A stretch of DNA of 27,370 bases, from assembly GCA_900544815.1 (NCBI GenBank), contig UQWT01000022.1, positions 1-27,370 of the forward strand. The letters are read 5' to 3'. The stretch's first letter is position 1. Each line of letters begins with the position of its first letter. The position numbers and the translations under genes were made by a program. Positions 6,729-16,207 of the stretch are shown piece after piece. The notes beneath the pieces were generated by a model, which worked only from the letters and a program-made list of their open reading frames with translations, searched no databases and was not told the DNA's origin. Origin of the DNA: an uncultured Bacteroidales bacterium (GTDB lineage Bacteria > Bacteroidota > Bacteroidia > Bacteroidales > UBA932).

Positions 6729-7997
6729 ATGAAGTATCTGCTATTGACAATAATCTGTTTGGCTACGGTTTTTACAGCTAATTCAAAAATCTCTTATTTT
6801 AAGGGGACTTTTCCACGTGAGACAGCTGTTTTGCATGATATAGTTGTTTCGCAGGGTAAAATTGTTCTGCAGGACACTGTTATCTTGCAGGATAGAATTT
6901 TCGCCAAGGATACAGCTGCGCTAAAAGAGTTTGTGCCACAGGTCGATTCAGCTTTCAATGCAGATGCAAAACTGCTTTTCAGACTTATTGAACGAAACCC
7001 TACAGACACTTTAATAAATCTTATAGGGGAAATAATTGATGGACTTTCTGCTCCTGACAACCTCTTTATGGCACGCGCGGCGTATGACTATTTCATTAAT
7101 CCAAGCTATATGGGGCAAGAGCGGGTGGGAGTTGCAATTGCAGAAAAGTACTTGCTGGGAAAATTCAAGAATATCCTTCCCGACGAAGAAAAGTATAGTA
7201 TAAGCAGCTATATAATGCTTATAAAGCCATCTTTGGTTGGGAACAGGATGCCGGAGCTGCAACTTTATGATATAAAAGGAAATCCTGTGAATGTAGAGAA
7301 GATCAAAGGATTTAAAATACTCTATTTTTATACTCCTACATGCAGCTCATGTAAGGTTGAGACTCCAAGACTTGCGGAGTTCCTAAAGAAGTATAAAGGA
7401 TTGAAAATTAATTTTATAGCGGTGTTTTCCGATGTGCCGGGAGAAGATCTCAAAGAGTGTGCTGCCCAATGGAAAGCATATACAGACAAGTGGTTCTCTT
7501 TTGAGAATCCTTTGGTAGATGTTTACAACCTTTGGGATCCTAAACTGAGTAGCAATTTCCCACTTAATTATGGCGTGATCTCTACCCCGCAGACCTTTTT
7601 CATAGACAGAAAGAATAATATATCGGGAAGAGCATTAAAAACGCCACAGCTTAAAGAGCTTACAGAAGCTACAAATGCAAGCACCTTTAAAACATATCAA
7701 TTGCTGAATGTTTTCTTAATGGAAAATGCTCGGGAAGGGACACTAACGTATAGCGGTGCAAGAAACTCAATAGACAATTTTGTTAAATCCTCATTGGAGA
7801 AACCTGCAGACAGCTTTCTGTATTATAAACCGCAGGACTTTGTATTTGAGATTCTTACAGCTATGATTGACTTTTTGGGGGAGGACTATGTCTTGGTTGA
7901 GAAGAAGCCTTTAAAGATTTCGCACGGAATCAGAGCAAAGCTTGTAAAGTATATTCAAAAGAACTATTCATCATACCTTATAGATAAAAGTTTATAG
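6729..7997 (+). CDS. Exported thioredoxin-like protein (DUF5106/TlpA-like)
   Basis: The 422-residue protein starts at ATG 6729 with a signal peptide (MKYLLLTIICLATVFTANSK). A TTG two codons earlier is not favoured. The middle region (about residues 70-180) resembles the DUF5106 helical domain found before thioredoxin folds in Bacteroidota. The thioredoxin fold begins near residue 185. Its active site is CSSC within YFYTPTCSSCKVETPRL at about residues 201-217, and a typical cis-proline STPQTFFID lies near 288. It is probably a periplasmic or envelope thiol-disulfide protein, but its partner is unknown. Residues 34-69 form six six-residue repeats of the type VLQDTV, which are not usual for this family. 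The C-terminal 110 residues have no domain I recognise. Confidence 0.75.
   Translation: MKYLLLTIICLATVFTANSKISYFKGTFPRETAVLHDIVVSQGKIVLQDTVILQDRIFAKDTAALKEFVPQVDSAFNADAKLLFRLIERNPTDTLINLIGEIIDGLSAPDNLFMARAAYDYFINPSYMGQERVGVAIAEKYLLGKFKNILPDEEKYSISSYIMLIKPSLVGNRMPELQLYDIKGNPVNVEKIKGFKILYFYTPTCSSCKVETPRLAEFLKKYKGLKINFIAVFSDVPGEDLKECAAQWKAYTDKWFSFENPLVDVYNLWDPKLSSNFPLNYGVISTPQTFFIDRKNNISGRALKTPQLKELTEATNASTFKTYQLLNVFLMENAREGTLTYSGARNSIDNFVKSSLEKPADSFLYYKPQDFVFEILTAMIDFLGEDYVLVEKKPLKISHGIRAKLVKYIQKNYSSYLIDKSL
6828..6935 (+). repeat. Six degenerate 18-bp (hexapeptide) repeats
   Basis: After the signal peptide the frame reads VLHDIV-VSQGKI-VLQDTV-ILQDRI-FAKDTA-ALKEFV, six hexapeptides in register. 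Similarity at DNA level is strongest for units 1, 3 and 4. Confidence 0.6.
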
Positions 7998-8015
7998 TTT
8001 ATAGCCAACGCTAAA

Positions 8016-8048
8016 GCTTTATTTTTTTTCTCACAAAAAAAATAAAGC
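8016..8048. repeat. Perfect 14-bp inverted repeat
   Basis: GCTTTATTTTTTTT (8016-8029) and its exact complement (8035-8048) flank the loop CTCAC. It lies between the thioredoxin-like gene and the FAD/Fe-S gene. It may act as a weak terminator in either direction, although no U-run follows on the plus strand. It also sits where the -33 region of the next promoter should be, so it could be an operator. Confidence 0.6.
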
Positions 8049-8050
8049 CG

Positions 8051-8058
8051 TAATTTTG
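8051..8058 (+). promoter_or_regulatory. Possible -7 element of the FAD/Fe-S dehydrogenase gene
   Basis: TAATTTTG matches TAnnTTTG. It predicts a transcript start near 8065, about 15 nt before the ATG. The -33 position falls in the T-run of the inverted repeat, so no TTG is evident. Confidence 0.45.
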
Positions 8059-8079
8059 TGCGGTTAAAAAAGAACTAAG

Positions 8080-10911
8080 ATGTTAAATGGTATCTACAAA
8101 GAATTCTATAACCGTGTAAATAAGGTTATTCCCTCAGGAAGACTATTCCACGATTCGCTAAGTACACTAGCTTTTGGAACAGATGCATCATTCTACAGAC
8201 TTGTTCCAAAGCTTGTTATAAGAGCGTCATCAAAAGATGAGATAAAACTCATAATGCAGACAGCATACGAACTTAAAGTCCCTGTTACATACAGAGCGGC
8301 AGGTACTTCACTTTCCGGGCAAGCTTTGTCTGACTCTGTATTGGTCATAGCATCACATGGATTTACAGATTATAAGATCTTTGACGATGCCCGTAAAATT
8401 GAGCTTGAACCGGGAATACGAGGCGGAAGGGCAAACTCTTATCTGTCCAAATACAGGAGAAAGATTGGCCCGGATCCTGCATCTATAGATTCTGCCATGA
8501 TTGGCGGCATAGCGGCAAACAATGCCAGCGGAATGTGCTGCGGAACAAGCCAGAACTCGTACAAAACGGTAGCGGATCTAAAACTTATCTTCTCAGACGG
8601 TACAGAGCTGGATACGGCCGATGCAGAGAGTTGCAGAAAATTTGAACAATCGCATAAAGCTCTTATAAACAAGCTTGCAGAGCTAAAAGCCGAGGTAGAT
8701 GCCAATGAGACATTAAAAGAGAGAATAAAAAGAAAGTACAAGATAAAGAATACAACAGGTTACAGCCTCAATGCACTTGTAGACTATGCAGAGCCAATAG
8801 ATATTCTCAAACACCTCATTATAGGTTCCGAGGGTACACTTGCCTTTATTAGTTCCATAACATACAATACAGTAGAGGACTACAAAGATAAGTCATTGGC
8901 TCTTATTATCTATCCTAACATAAAGGAGGCATGTAAGGCCGTTCAGGTGCTAAAACAGCAACCGGTTTCTGCAGTTGAGCTCATAGACAGGGCAGGAGTG
9001 AGGTCTGTAGAGAACACACCAGGAATTCCACAATACCTCAAAACAATATCACCTGCCGCAACAGCCCTCCTTGTAGAGACAAGAGCTGCAAATCCGGCCA
9101 AATTACAGGAGCAAGTAGATATTATAAAAGAATCCATCAAAGATTTTACACCTGAACTTCCGTTTAGTTTTACCACAGACACAAAGGAGCAGGCCATACT
9201 TTGGAAGATAAGGAAAGAGACCCTTCCAACCGTTGCCGGCATGAGAAAATCCGGCACTACCGCAATAATAGAGGATATCTGCTTCCCGATAAATATGCTT
9301 GCAGATGCAGTTATAGACCTGAGAGAGGTCTTTGACAGGAACGGATACTCCGATGCCGTAATATTCGGTCACGCGCTTGAAGGCAACCTGCACTTTATGT
9401 TCAACCAGGATTTTCAGAAAGCATCTGAAGTGGTGAGATACAGCAAGTTTATGGATGACATTGCCAATATGGTTGTTGACAAATATGACGGTTCCCTAAA
9501 AGCCGAGCATGGAACAGGAAGGAATATGGCTCCATACGTGGAGAAGGAGTGGGGAGAACAGGCGTATCATCTTATGAATGAGATTAAAGATATATTCGAT
9601 CCGCTGCATATACTAAATCCCGGTGTAATAATAAATAAAGATAAAGAGGCGCATATAAAGAACCTTAAACCGTGTCCGGCAGTAAAAGAAATTGTGAACA
9701 AGTGTATGGAATGCGGCTTTTGTGAGGGTACATGCGTTGCAGAGGGACTAACACTCTCTCCAAGACAACGTGTGGCAACATTCCGGGAAATGGAGAGACT
9801 GAAACAGACGGGAGAGGCCCCTCATATTGCAGCAGAGATGCAGGAACAGTACAAGTATTGGGGAGATGAGACATGCGCGACAGACAGCCTTTGCGCACTA
9901 AAGTGCCCGGTTAAGGTAGATACAGGCAAACTCATAAAGGAGTTACGTCACGAAGGGCATTCGGAGAAGGCTGAAAAAATCGCTCTAAAGATAGCAGACA
10001 ATATGAGCAAGGTTACCGGAGCTATGAGGGCAGGACTTAATGTTGCGTATGCCGGTAGAATACTGTTTGGAAAGAGAGTGTTTGGAGCAATGGCATCTGC
10101 TGCCAGAGCTGTATCATTGAAAACCATTCCAATGTGGAACGAATACTTCCCTAAGGGTGCTCCAAAGATAAAATTTGATAATGTAGCATACAACAAAGCT
10201 TTGGAGAGTACAAATGAGAAGAAAGTTGTCTATTTTCCATCTTGCATAACAAGGAGCATGGGTGTAACAAAGAGATACTCATCTGAACCTGTAATAACGG
10301 CAATGACAGAGAAATTGCTAAAAAAGGCAGGATTCGAGATAATCTATCCAAAAGATATTAACAACCTCTGTTGTGGTATGGCATTCTCAAGCAAAGGTTA
10401 TGTTGAAGCTGGAAAAGCCGCATCGGACAGATTGGAGAATGCACTTAAGGAGGCATCGTGCAACGGTAAATATCCAATACTATGCGATATGAGTCCATGC
10501 CTGTATACAATGCATGTAAACATGGATGAAAAGCTTAAACTATATGAGCCTGCACAATTCTTTATGGAATATGTAGTTCCTAATCTGAAGATTACAAAGA
10601 CAGAAAGAAAGGTTGCCGTGTTTGCAGTATGCTCTGCAAAAAAACTTGGAGTTGACAATATGCTGTACGATCTCGCAAAACTCTGTTCAAATAATGTAGT
10701 TGTTATAGAGAGCAACTGCTGCGGTTTTGCCGGAGACAGGGGTTTTACCTATCCGGAACTAAATACGCACGGATTAAGGCATCTTAAAGAGCAGGTTTCT
10801 GATTGCACAGAAGGTTATGCTACAAGCAGGACATGTGAGATAGGTTTGTCGAGAAATAGTGGAATAACGTTTAAGTCTATACTGTATTTGTTAGATAAAG
10901 TATCGGAATAA
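8080..10911 (+). CDS. FAD-linked and Fe-S-binding dehydrogenase (D-lactate/2-hydroxyacid dehydrogenase-like)
   Basis: This 943-residue fusion joins a GlcD/Dld-like flavoprotein to a GlpC-like Fe-S part. The FAD-binding PCMH domain (about 40-230) has RAAGTSLSGQALSDSV and GGIAANNASGMCCGTSQNS. An FAD-oxidase C-terminal domain follows to about 530, with a histidine-containing HGTGRN-type motif (EHGTGRNMAP). A ferredoxin-like part has CMECGFCEGTC near residue 541 and CATDSLCALKCP near 598. Two CCG domains at the end carry CCGMAF near 763 and CCGFAG near 878, which probably bind further cofactors or quinone-reductase partners. The most likely reaction is oxidation of D-lactate or a related 2-hydroxyacid, with electrons passed to menaquinone. 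The substrate cannot be fixed from the sequence. The length is normal and all motifs are intact. It appears monocistronic and ends in a strong bidirectional terminator. Confidence 0.88.
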   Translation: MLNGIYKEFYNRVNKVIPSGRLFHDSLSTLAFGTDASFYRLVPKLVIRASSKDEIKLIMQTAYELKVPVTYRAAGTSLSGQALSDSVLVIASHGFTDYKIFDDARKIELEPGIRGGRANSYLSKYRRKIGPDPASIDSAMIGGIAANNASGMCCGTSQNSYKTVADLKLIFSDGTELDTADAESCRKFEQSHKALINKLAELKAEVDANETLKERIKRKYKIKNTTGYSLNALVDYAEPIDILKHLIIGSEGTLAFISSITYNTVEDYKDKSLALIIYPNIKEACKAVQVLKQQPVSAVELIDRAGVRSVENTPGIPQYLKTISPAATALLVETRAANPAKLQEQVDIIKESIKDFTPELPFSFTTDTKEQAILWKIRKETLPTVAGMRKSGTTAIIEDICFPINMLADAVIDLREVFDRNGYSDAVIFGHALEGNLHFMFNQDFQKASEVVRYSKFMDDIANMVVDKYDGSLKAEHGTGRNMAPYVEKEWGEQAYHLMNEIKDIFDPLHILNPGVIINKDKEAHIKNLKPCPAVKEIVNKCMECGFCEGTCVAEGLTLSPRQRVATFREMERLKQTGEAPHIAAEMQEQYKYWGDETCATDSLCALKCPVKVDTGKLIKELRHEGHSEKAEKIALKIADNMSKVTGAMRAGLNVAYAGRILFGKRVFGAMASAARAVSLKTIPMWNEYFPKGAPKIKFDNVAYNKALESTNEKKVVYFPSCITRSMGVTKRYSSEPVITAMTEKLLKKAGFEIIYPKDINNLCCGMAFSSKGYVEAGKAASDRLENALKEASCNGKYPILCDMSPCLYTMHVNMDEKLKLYEPAQFFMEYVVPNLKITKTERKVAVFAVCSAKKLGVDNMLYDLAKLCSNNVVVIESNCCGFAGDRGFTYPELNTHGLRHLKEQVSDCTEGYATSRTCEIGLSRNSGITFKSILYLLDKVSE

Positions 10912-10945
10912 ATTAAAAGCCTTGAAAACCCAAGGCTTTTAATTT
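10910..10945. terminator. Bidirectional terminator between convergent genes
   Basis: AAATTAAAAGCCTTG (10910-10924) and CAAGGCTTTTAATTT (10931-10945) form a perfect 15-bp stem with a 6-nt loop. The flanking A and T runs suit both strands. It overlaps the stop codons of both the FAD/Fe-S gene and the META-domain gene. Confidence 0.85.
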
Positions 10946-11363
10946 ATTCCGACTTGCTGAATACCATAACAATACCCTCTTTATTATTAACCATTGTAAG
11001 TGTTTCACCATTGAGAGTGTATCTGTTAAGTTTTGCTAAAGCGTTCACATATTGGTCCTCAATCCCAAACGGGCAGGCCATCCTTGTCATCCCAACCGGA
11101 TTAAGCGTAACAGCTCCATCCTCACCAACTTTGTAATCACCAAAATAGCTGTTGCAAGATGCGCATCCGGCCAACCTGGCACTATCTAAGAACGATACAG
11201 TAACCGTTGCCTCAACAGGAATGGTTACGGCAGATTCGGCAGTGTCAAATTTCTCTAATTTCCAGGTAGAATTTACCGGTATCTTTTCTGTCTTGGTTTT
11301 ACACATTGTGAATACCATTATTGCAGCGATTGCAGCCGCTGTTGCTGTTAAAAATCTCTTCAT
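10944..11363 (-). CDS. META-domain (HslJ-like) lipoprotein
   Basis: The 139-residue protein has a signal sequence ending in a plausible lipobox (VFTMC, Cys21), so it is probably a lipid-anchored envelope protein. The remainder is a META domain, with WKLEKF near residue 34, GCASCNSYFGDY around residue 67 and the MTRMACPFG motif around residue 92. In Escherichia coli the related HslJ is linked to heat shock and novobiocin resistance; the molecular function is not known. It lies 22 nt after ung on the same strand and ends in a strong terminator, so it is likely the last gene of the lon-ung group. Confidence 0.85.
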   Translation of the reverse strand: MKRFLTATAAAIAAIMVFTMCKTKTEKIPVNSTWKLEKFDTAESAVTIPVEATVTVSFLDSARLAGCASCNSYFGDYKVGEDGAVTLNPVGMTRMACPFGIEDQYVNALAKLNRYTLNGETLTMVNNKEGIVMVFSKSE

Positions 11364-11385
11364 ATTGTATCTCTTTTAGATTTAT

Positions 11386-12069
11386 CTATTCGGTTTCCAA
11401 CCAGTTTATAGGTTCAATACCATGGGCGCAAAGATAATCATTACATTTTGAAAAATGTTTGCACCCGAAAAATGCACCTCTTGCAAGAGGGGAGGGGTGA
11501 GCTGCTTCCAAAACAAGATGTTTGGAGCTGTCAATCAAATCTCGTTTAGCCCTTGCAAAATTTCCCCAAAGCATAAACACTATGTGCTCCCGCTTATCAG
11601 ACAACTGTTTTATAACAGCATCTGTAAAGAACTCCCAGCCTATCCTGCTGTGAGAAGCTGCAATTCCTGCCTGAACAGTTAGAGATGCGTTAAGCAGAAA
11701 TACCCCCTGCTTAGCCCATCCGATAAGGTTTCCATCTCTACTGCCGGGAAATTCTGGATGGCCAAGATCTGAGGAGATCTCTTTGTAGATATTTATAAGA
11801 GACGGCGGTATCCTTATACCATGGGGAACAGAAAAAGACAGCCCGTGTGCCTGTCCGGGACCATGATACGGATCCTGTCCTAATATTACAACCTTCACCT
11901 TATTGAAAGGCGTGAGTTCAAATGCATTGAAAATCTCGCTTCCTTTAGGGTATATTATCTTATTTTGAGCCTTTTCTGTGTGTAAAAAGTTTGACAAAGA
12001 TTTAAAATACTCTTTGTCAAACTCCTCTTTCAAAACCTTTTTCCATTGTGGATTAATCTTTACCTCCAT
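11386..12069 (-). CDS. ung: Uracil-DNA glycosylase
   Basis: Ung removes uracil from DNA and starts base-excision repair. The 227-residue protein has the normal length. The water-activating motif GQDPYHG contains the catalytic Asp near residue 66. The uracil-binding segment LSFSVP follows, then MLWGNFA around residue 166. The minor-groove motif HPSPLARG with the conserved His lies near residue 191. All catalytic residues are present. It starts 24 nt after the lon stop and probably shares its transcript. Confidence 0.96.
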   Translation of the reverse strand: MEVKINPQWKKVLKEEFDKEYFKSLSNFLHTEKAQNKIIYPKGSEIFNAFELTPFNKVKVVILGQDPYHGPGQAHGLSFSVPHGIRIPPSLINIYKEISSDLGHPEFPGSRDGNLIGWAKQGVFLLNASLTVQAGIAASHSRIGWEFFTDAVIKQLSDKREHIVFMLWGNFARAKRDLIDSSKHLVLEAAHPSPLARGAFFGCKHFSKCNDYLCAHGIEPINWLETE

Positions 12070-12093
12070 GTAGAATAAAAGAATTTACAAATG

Positions 12094-14505
12094 TTAATTA
12101 AAGATATATGCAAGTACCTCATCTGCAGTCTTCACATATTTGAATGTAAGACCTTTTACATATATCTGTTTAATATCATTTATATCTTTCTCGTTCTCTT
12201 GTGAGAGGATAATGGTTGTAACGCCGGCCCTTTTTGCCGCAAGAATCTTCTCCTTTATACCTCCAACGGGAAGGACTTTCCCTCTTAAGGTCATCTCACC
12301 TGTCATTGCAATAGAAGACTTTACCCTTTTCCCTGTTAATGCAGAAGCCATTGCACTTACCATTGTGATTCCGGCAGACGGACCATCCTTAGGTATGGCC
12401 CCTTCCGGAACATGGATATGTATATCCTTGTTCATTATATCCTCGGGTTTAAGTCCAAGAAGCGCAGAATGAGATTTTATATACTGATAAGCAATGGTGA
12501 TGGACTCTTTCATAACATCTCCTAAATTACCGGTAGATGTAAGATTTCCTTTGCCATTCTCAGTTATGCTGCACTCAACAAACAGAATCTCACCACCCAT
12601 CTCTGTCCATGCAAGACCTGTAACAACCCCGGGAGCCTCATTACCTTTCTGTATATCGTGGAAATTTGTTGGCAAACCAAGAATCTCTTTAACATCCTTT
12701 ACTCCAAGCGTAGCAGGCAATTCCTCATTCATTGCTATCTTCTTTGCAACATTTCTTGCAACTTTGGCAATCTGTTTGTCAAGTCCGCGCACACCGCTCT
12801 CTCTGGTGTACTCATCTATTATAGTCTCAATAGCAGCCCTGTTCAGCTTAAAGTTACTGCTGTTTAATCCGTGAGCCTCTCTCTGTTTTGGTACAAGGTA
12901 ATCCTTTGCTATATAATACTTCTCCTCTGCCAAATAGCCGGAAACCGGTATCATCTCCATCCTATCCCTTAGAGCCGGTTGTATGGAGCCAGTATTGTTT
13001 GCCGTTGTTATAAAAAGCACTTTTGATAGGTCATAATCTTCATCTAAGTAATTGTCGTGGAATGTTGCATTCTGTTCCGGATCCAATACCTCCAATAGAG
13101 CAGATGAAGGATCTCCCTTGTAATCTGCACTCACTTTGTCAATCTCATCCAAAACTATTACAGGATTAGAGGTACCTGCTCTCTTAATAGCATGCATGAT
13201 TCTTCCCTCCATTGCTCCAATATATGTTCTTCTGTGTCCCCTTATCTCAGACTCGTCGTGTAGGCCGCCAAGAGATATTCTCTCATATCTTCTGCCTAAT
13301 GCTTTTGCTATAGATCTGCCCAAAGATGTCTTACCAACACCAGGAGGGCCGTACAGGCATAAGATAGGGGATTTTATATCACCCTTAAGTTTAAGTACAG
13401 CCAGATATTCTATTATCCTCTCTTTTACGGTTTCCAATCCGTAATGATCCTTGTCCAATACTTTTTGTGCATGTTTAAGATCTAAATTATCGGTAGAATA
13501 CACGTTCCAAGGCAGGTCTACAAAAAACTCAAGATAATTAAGCTGTACATTGTAGTCCGGAGAGTTGATATTTGTTCTCTCTAATTTTGCCAACTCCTTT
13601 TCAAAGACAGCAGCAGTCTCCTTACTCCACCCCTTTCCCTCGGCCTTTTTCCTCAGCTCGTTAACCTCCTCGGCGTTGCTGTTCATACCCAATTCCTCTT
13701 GAATGGTCTTAAGCTGATTATTAAGATAGTATTCACGCTGTTGCTGGTCCATCTCGGATTTTACCTTCTGCTGTATGTCATCCTTTATCTTAAGAAGTTC
13801 AATCTGTTTATTGAGAATTTCAAGCAGCTTGAATGCTCTTTGCTTTATGCTGTTCTCCTCAAGAAGTACCATCTTATCCAATGGATTCTCCAATTCTAAT
13901 CCGGATGCAATAAAATTGGTGAGAAACTCTATTCCCTCTATATTTTTTATTGCAAATGCCGCCTCCTGAGGAAGATGTGGTGATAACTTAAGAATATACA
14001 GCGAGTTATCCTTTATTGAGTCTGCAAGCGCATCAATGTCGTTGTCATCTTTACTAGGAATAGTATCAACAAGATTCTCTATTGTCCCAATTAGGTACGG
14101 CTCTGTTGATATTATCTCCTTAAGTGCAAAACGTCTGATACCCTGCAGTATGGCAGTGATTGTGCCGTCCGGCATCTCAATAAGTTTAAGTATTGTGGCA
14201 GATGTTCCAATATCATACAGATTTTTTCTTACAGGATCCTCCACCTCATTTACCTTTTGTGTCACGGTTCCTATGATTTTTGTAGACTTGTACATTGCCT
14301 TAACCAATTTCTTGGATTTATCCCTCCCTATGGTTATAGGTAGTACGGTACCGGGAAACAGCACTGCATCTCTCAGAGCAAGGATAGGCAAGGTTTCCGG
14401 TATCTCCATCTCGCTCAGATTTGATTTTCCCTCTATATTCATAATTGGAACTATATTAATCTCTCTGTTTTCTGCTTTGTTGAGTCTAAATTCAAAATCT
14501 TTCAT
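12094..14505 (-). CDS. lon: ATP-dependent protease Lon
   Basis: Lon degrades misfolded and regulatory proteins in the cytoplasm. The 803-residue product has all three parts. The N-terminal substrate-binding domain is at about 40-240 and starts with LPILALRDAVLFPGTV. The AAA+ domain has Walker A GPPGVGKTS near residue 387 and Walker B VIVLDEIDK near 450. The C-terminal protease domain has the catalytic serine in PKDGPSAGIT near residue 707 and the catalytic lysine in GGIKEKILAAKRAG near 750. The length and motifs are normal. The 169-nt gap upstream separates it from the outer-membrane protein gene and contains a weak terminator. No convincing promoter was found there. It leads a probable lon-ung-META transcript. 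Confidence 0.97.
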   Translation of the reverse strand: MKDFEFRLNKAENREINIVPIMNIEGKSNLSEMEIPETLPILALRDAVLFPGTVLPITIGRDKSKKLVKAMYKSTKIIGTVTQKVNEVEDPVRKNLYDIGTSATILKLIEMPDGTITAILQGIRRFALKEIISTEPYLIGTIENLVDTIPSKDDNDIDALADSIKDNSLYILKLSPHLPQEAAFAIKNIEGIEFLTNFIASGLELENPLDKMVLLEENSIKQRAFKLLEILNKQIELLKIKDDIQQKVKSEMDQQQREYYLNNQLKTIQEELGMNSNAEEVNELRKKAEGKGWSKETAAVFEKELAKLERTNINSPDYNVQLNYLEFFVDLPWNVYSTDNLDLKHAQKVLDKDHYGLETVKERIIEYLAVLKLKGDIKSPILCLYGPPGVGKTSLGRSIAKALGRRYERISLGGLHDESEIRGHRRTYIGAMEGRIMHAIKRAGTSNPVIVLDEIDKVSADYKGDPSSALLEVLDPEQNATFHDNYLDEDYDLSKVLFITTANNTGSIQPALRDRMEMIPVSGYLAEEKYYIAKDYLVPKQREAHGLNSSNFKLNRAAIETIIDEYTRESGVRGLDKQIAKVARNVAKKIAMNEELPATLGVKDVKEILGLPTNFHDIQKGNEAPGVVTGLAWTEMGGEILFVECSITENGKGNLTSTGNLGDVMKESITIAYQYIKSHSALLGLKPEDIMNKDIHIHVPEGAIPKDGPSAGITMVSAMASALTGKRVKSSIAMTGEMTLRGKVLPVGGIKEKILAAKRAGVTTIILSQENEKDINDIKQIYVKGLTFKYVKTADEVLAYIFN

Positions 14506-14599
14506 TCTTTTTCTCTTCTATATTTTTTGAAGTGTATTTGTGTCGCATTTAACAAACCGTATTCATGCCATTATGTCATTTTTTTACTACAAAACGGGT

Positions 14600-14620
14600 A
14601 AAAAATGGTAATCCACCATT
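14600..14620 (-). terminator. Weak terminator after the Omp85-like gene
   Basis: On the minus strand AATGGT (14620-14615) and ACCATT (14609-14604) form a 6-bp stem with a 5-nt loop, followed by a T-run. It lies 55 nt beyond the stop of the outer-membrane protein gene and upstream of lon. The short stem makes it uncertain. Confidence 0.35.
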
Positions 14621-14674
14621 ATTATAGCGACCTTAATCCATTTGTCAACCTTTGTGCCACTGTTTGGAGGTTAA

Positions 14675-16147
14675 CTAAAATAGCGGAGCTTTTATGCCAA
14701 ATATAAAGCTCCTGTAGCCTGTCTTGTTTATTACGTAACCACAGTTAAGAATGATATCATAGTATGTAAGGAGGTCTATACCGGCCCCTATTCCGCATAA
14801 AAAAGAGTTGCTGTAGCAATTGTCACGAACATTGTAGCTGTTGTAGGCGTATCCCATCTCAAACAGCACCTTTCCATACATGGTAAAGTGTATATGCGAG
14901 AATTTGCTCAACCTGCTGAACCATCTCAGATAAAAGTCCTTCCTTGGCAATATAAGATACCTCACCGTATTGTTATGTGTTACAAAACTTTGCCCGTCTA
15001 TTACAAAAAGATCGTATGTAGTCATTGCAATCTTGCTGTCACCTATTGCCCTGTCGTATATCCAGGCATTGTCTGTCTTTGCCGATATGCCGCCCTTGAA
15101 ATCAGAACTATAGTACCATCTCCCTCCCAATGGCTTGTAATATTGTAAATTAGCTGTTATTTGGCCATATCTGAACGGATTGTTTATTGCTATATCCGCC
15201 CTGCCCTCCAACTTGGCATAGAAGCCGTTTGTGGGGTATGTTCTATAGTCCCTTTGGTCATACTCGTATGAATAGGTAAATTTTAACCTGTTCATTATTG
15301 TAACATCTGAACCCCAGTAATCTCTGTTTACGATCAATATAGTGTCGTTGATAAGATTATGACTGAACTCAACTCCAAAATTGTGTCTTTTTCTTATGTT
15401 GTGCCTATATGTATAGGTAAGGCCGGCTCGCCAGTTCTTTTCCATGTAATTGTTGGATTTAAAAGATACAGGTTTATTTTTCTCTGTGTAGCACTCAGCG
15501 GATTTAGTTTTCAGGTAGCCTAAGTCAAATCCTAAAAAATGCTTCCTGTATTTATCTACCGCAATATTTGTATAAGAAAAATTCAGTCCCTTTTTAAATC
15601 CCATTTTTCCCGACAAAGTAACTTTATGCCCCAATCCTAAAAAGTTTTGAGTAGTCATCCCATAACCGATTGTAATGCGGTTCATGTCAAATTTGTTTAC
15701 CCATGAGCTCATGTTCCTGTCTTCAAAGACAATATCCAAATGTGGCCAATAGTACCACCTCTCTGTTACGGTAATGTTAAGAGAGACTGCATCGGCGCCA
15801 TTGCCTAAGTTAGATATTCCCTGCGGTTTTTCGTAATGATAGAGAGAATCGGATGTGTAAACATATTTTTTAGCGGTAAGCGTATCCCTGCTGTAGGTTA
15901 TGCAGACCGTGTTAAAGAGAGATGTATTGTTAAGGTTCTCTTCAGAGATTTTTATCTGCTTTTCCAACGTACTTATGTTGTAGGTCTTACCAGTCTGAAT
16001 ACTTATCTCTCTGTTGATTACATTATAAGATGTATGTTTATTGCCGTAAACATTAATGTTGGATATATAATAATCTTGTGCCGCTACCCGAATTAAATTA
16101 GTGCAAAGCAGAACTACTATACAAATATATTTAAGACATCTAAGCAT
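14675..16147 (-). CDS. Omp85-superfamily (BamA/TamA-like) outer-membrane protein with one POTRA domain
   Basis: The 490-residue protein has a signal peptide (about 1-24, cut after VAAQ). A single POTRA-like domain follows (about 26-95), with YYISNINVYGNKHT and a typical ISEENLNNTSLFNTV helix. The rest is a beta-barrel rich in alternating aromatic strands. The last residue is Phe, as expected for BAM-assembled barrels. BamA itself has five POTRA domains, so this is a smaller relative that could insert or export outer-membrane or surface proteins. Its partner is unknown. It starts next to a divergent HU gene. A possible -7 element, TATTTTTG (16159-16152), would give an almost leaderless transcript. 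Confidence 0.8.
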   Translation of the reverse strand: MLRCLKYICIVVLLCTNLIRVAAQDYYISNINVYGNKHTSYNVINREISIQTGKTYNISTLEKQIKISEENLNNTSLFNTVCITYSRDTLTAKKYVYTSDSLYHYEKPQGISNLGNGADAVSLNITVTERWYYWPHLDIVFEDRNMSSWVNKFDMNRITIGYGMTTQNFLGLGHKVTLSGKMGFKKGLNFSYTNIAVDKYRKHFLGFDLGYLKTKSAECYTEKNKPVSFKSNNYMEKNWRAGLTYTYRHNIRKRHNFGVEFSHNLINDTILIVNRDYWGSDVTIMNRLKFTYSYEYDQRDYRTYPTNGFYAKLEGRADIAINNPFRYGQITANLQYYKPLGGRWYYSSDFKGGISAKTDNAWIYDRAIGDSKIAMTTYDLFVIDGQSFVTHNNTVRYLILPRKDFYLRWFSRLSKFSHIHFTMYGKVLFEMGYAYNSYNVRDNCYSNSFLCGIGAGIDLLTYYDIILNCGYVINKTGYRSFIFGIKAPLF

Positions 16148-16207
16148 GACCCAAAAATAGTTAAATAAGCTTAAAAAGAGAAATTTTTAAAAAAAAATGA
16201 AAAATTT

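Noticed and set aside
7176..7188. CTTCCCGACGAAG resembling the inverted dispersed repeat
   Set aside because: It has a mismatch inside the core, encodes an ordinary LPDE segment and matches only nine bases.
15606..15616. Further copy of the dispersed repeat inside the Omp85-like gene
   Set aside because: It matches only TTTGTCGGGAA and then diverges; chance or codon use is sufficient, so it is not counted as a full copy.
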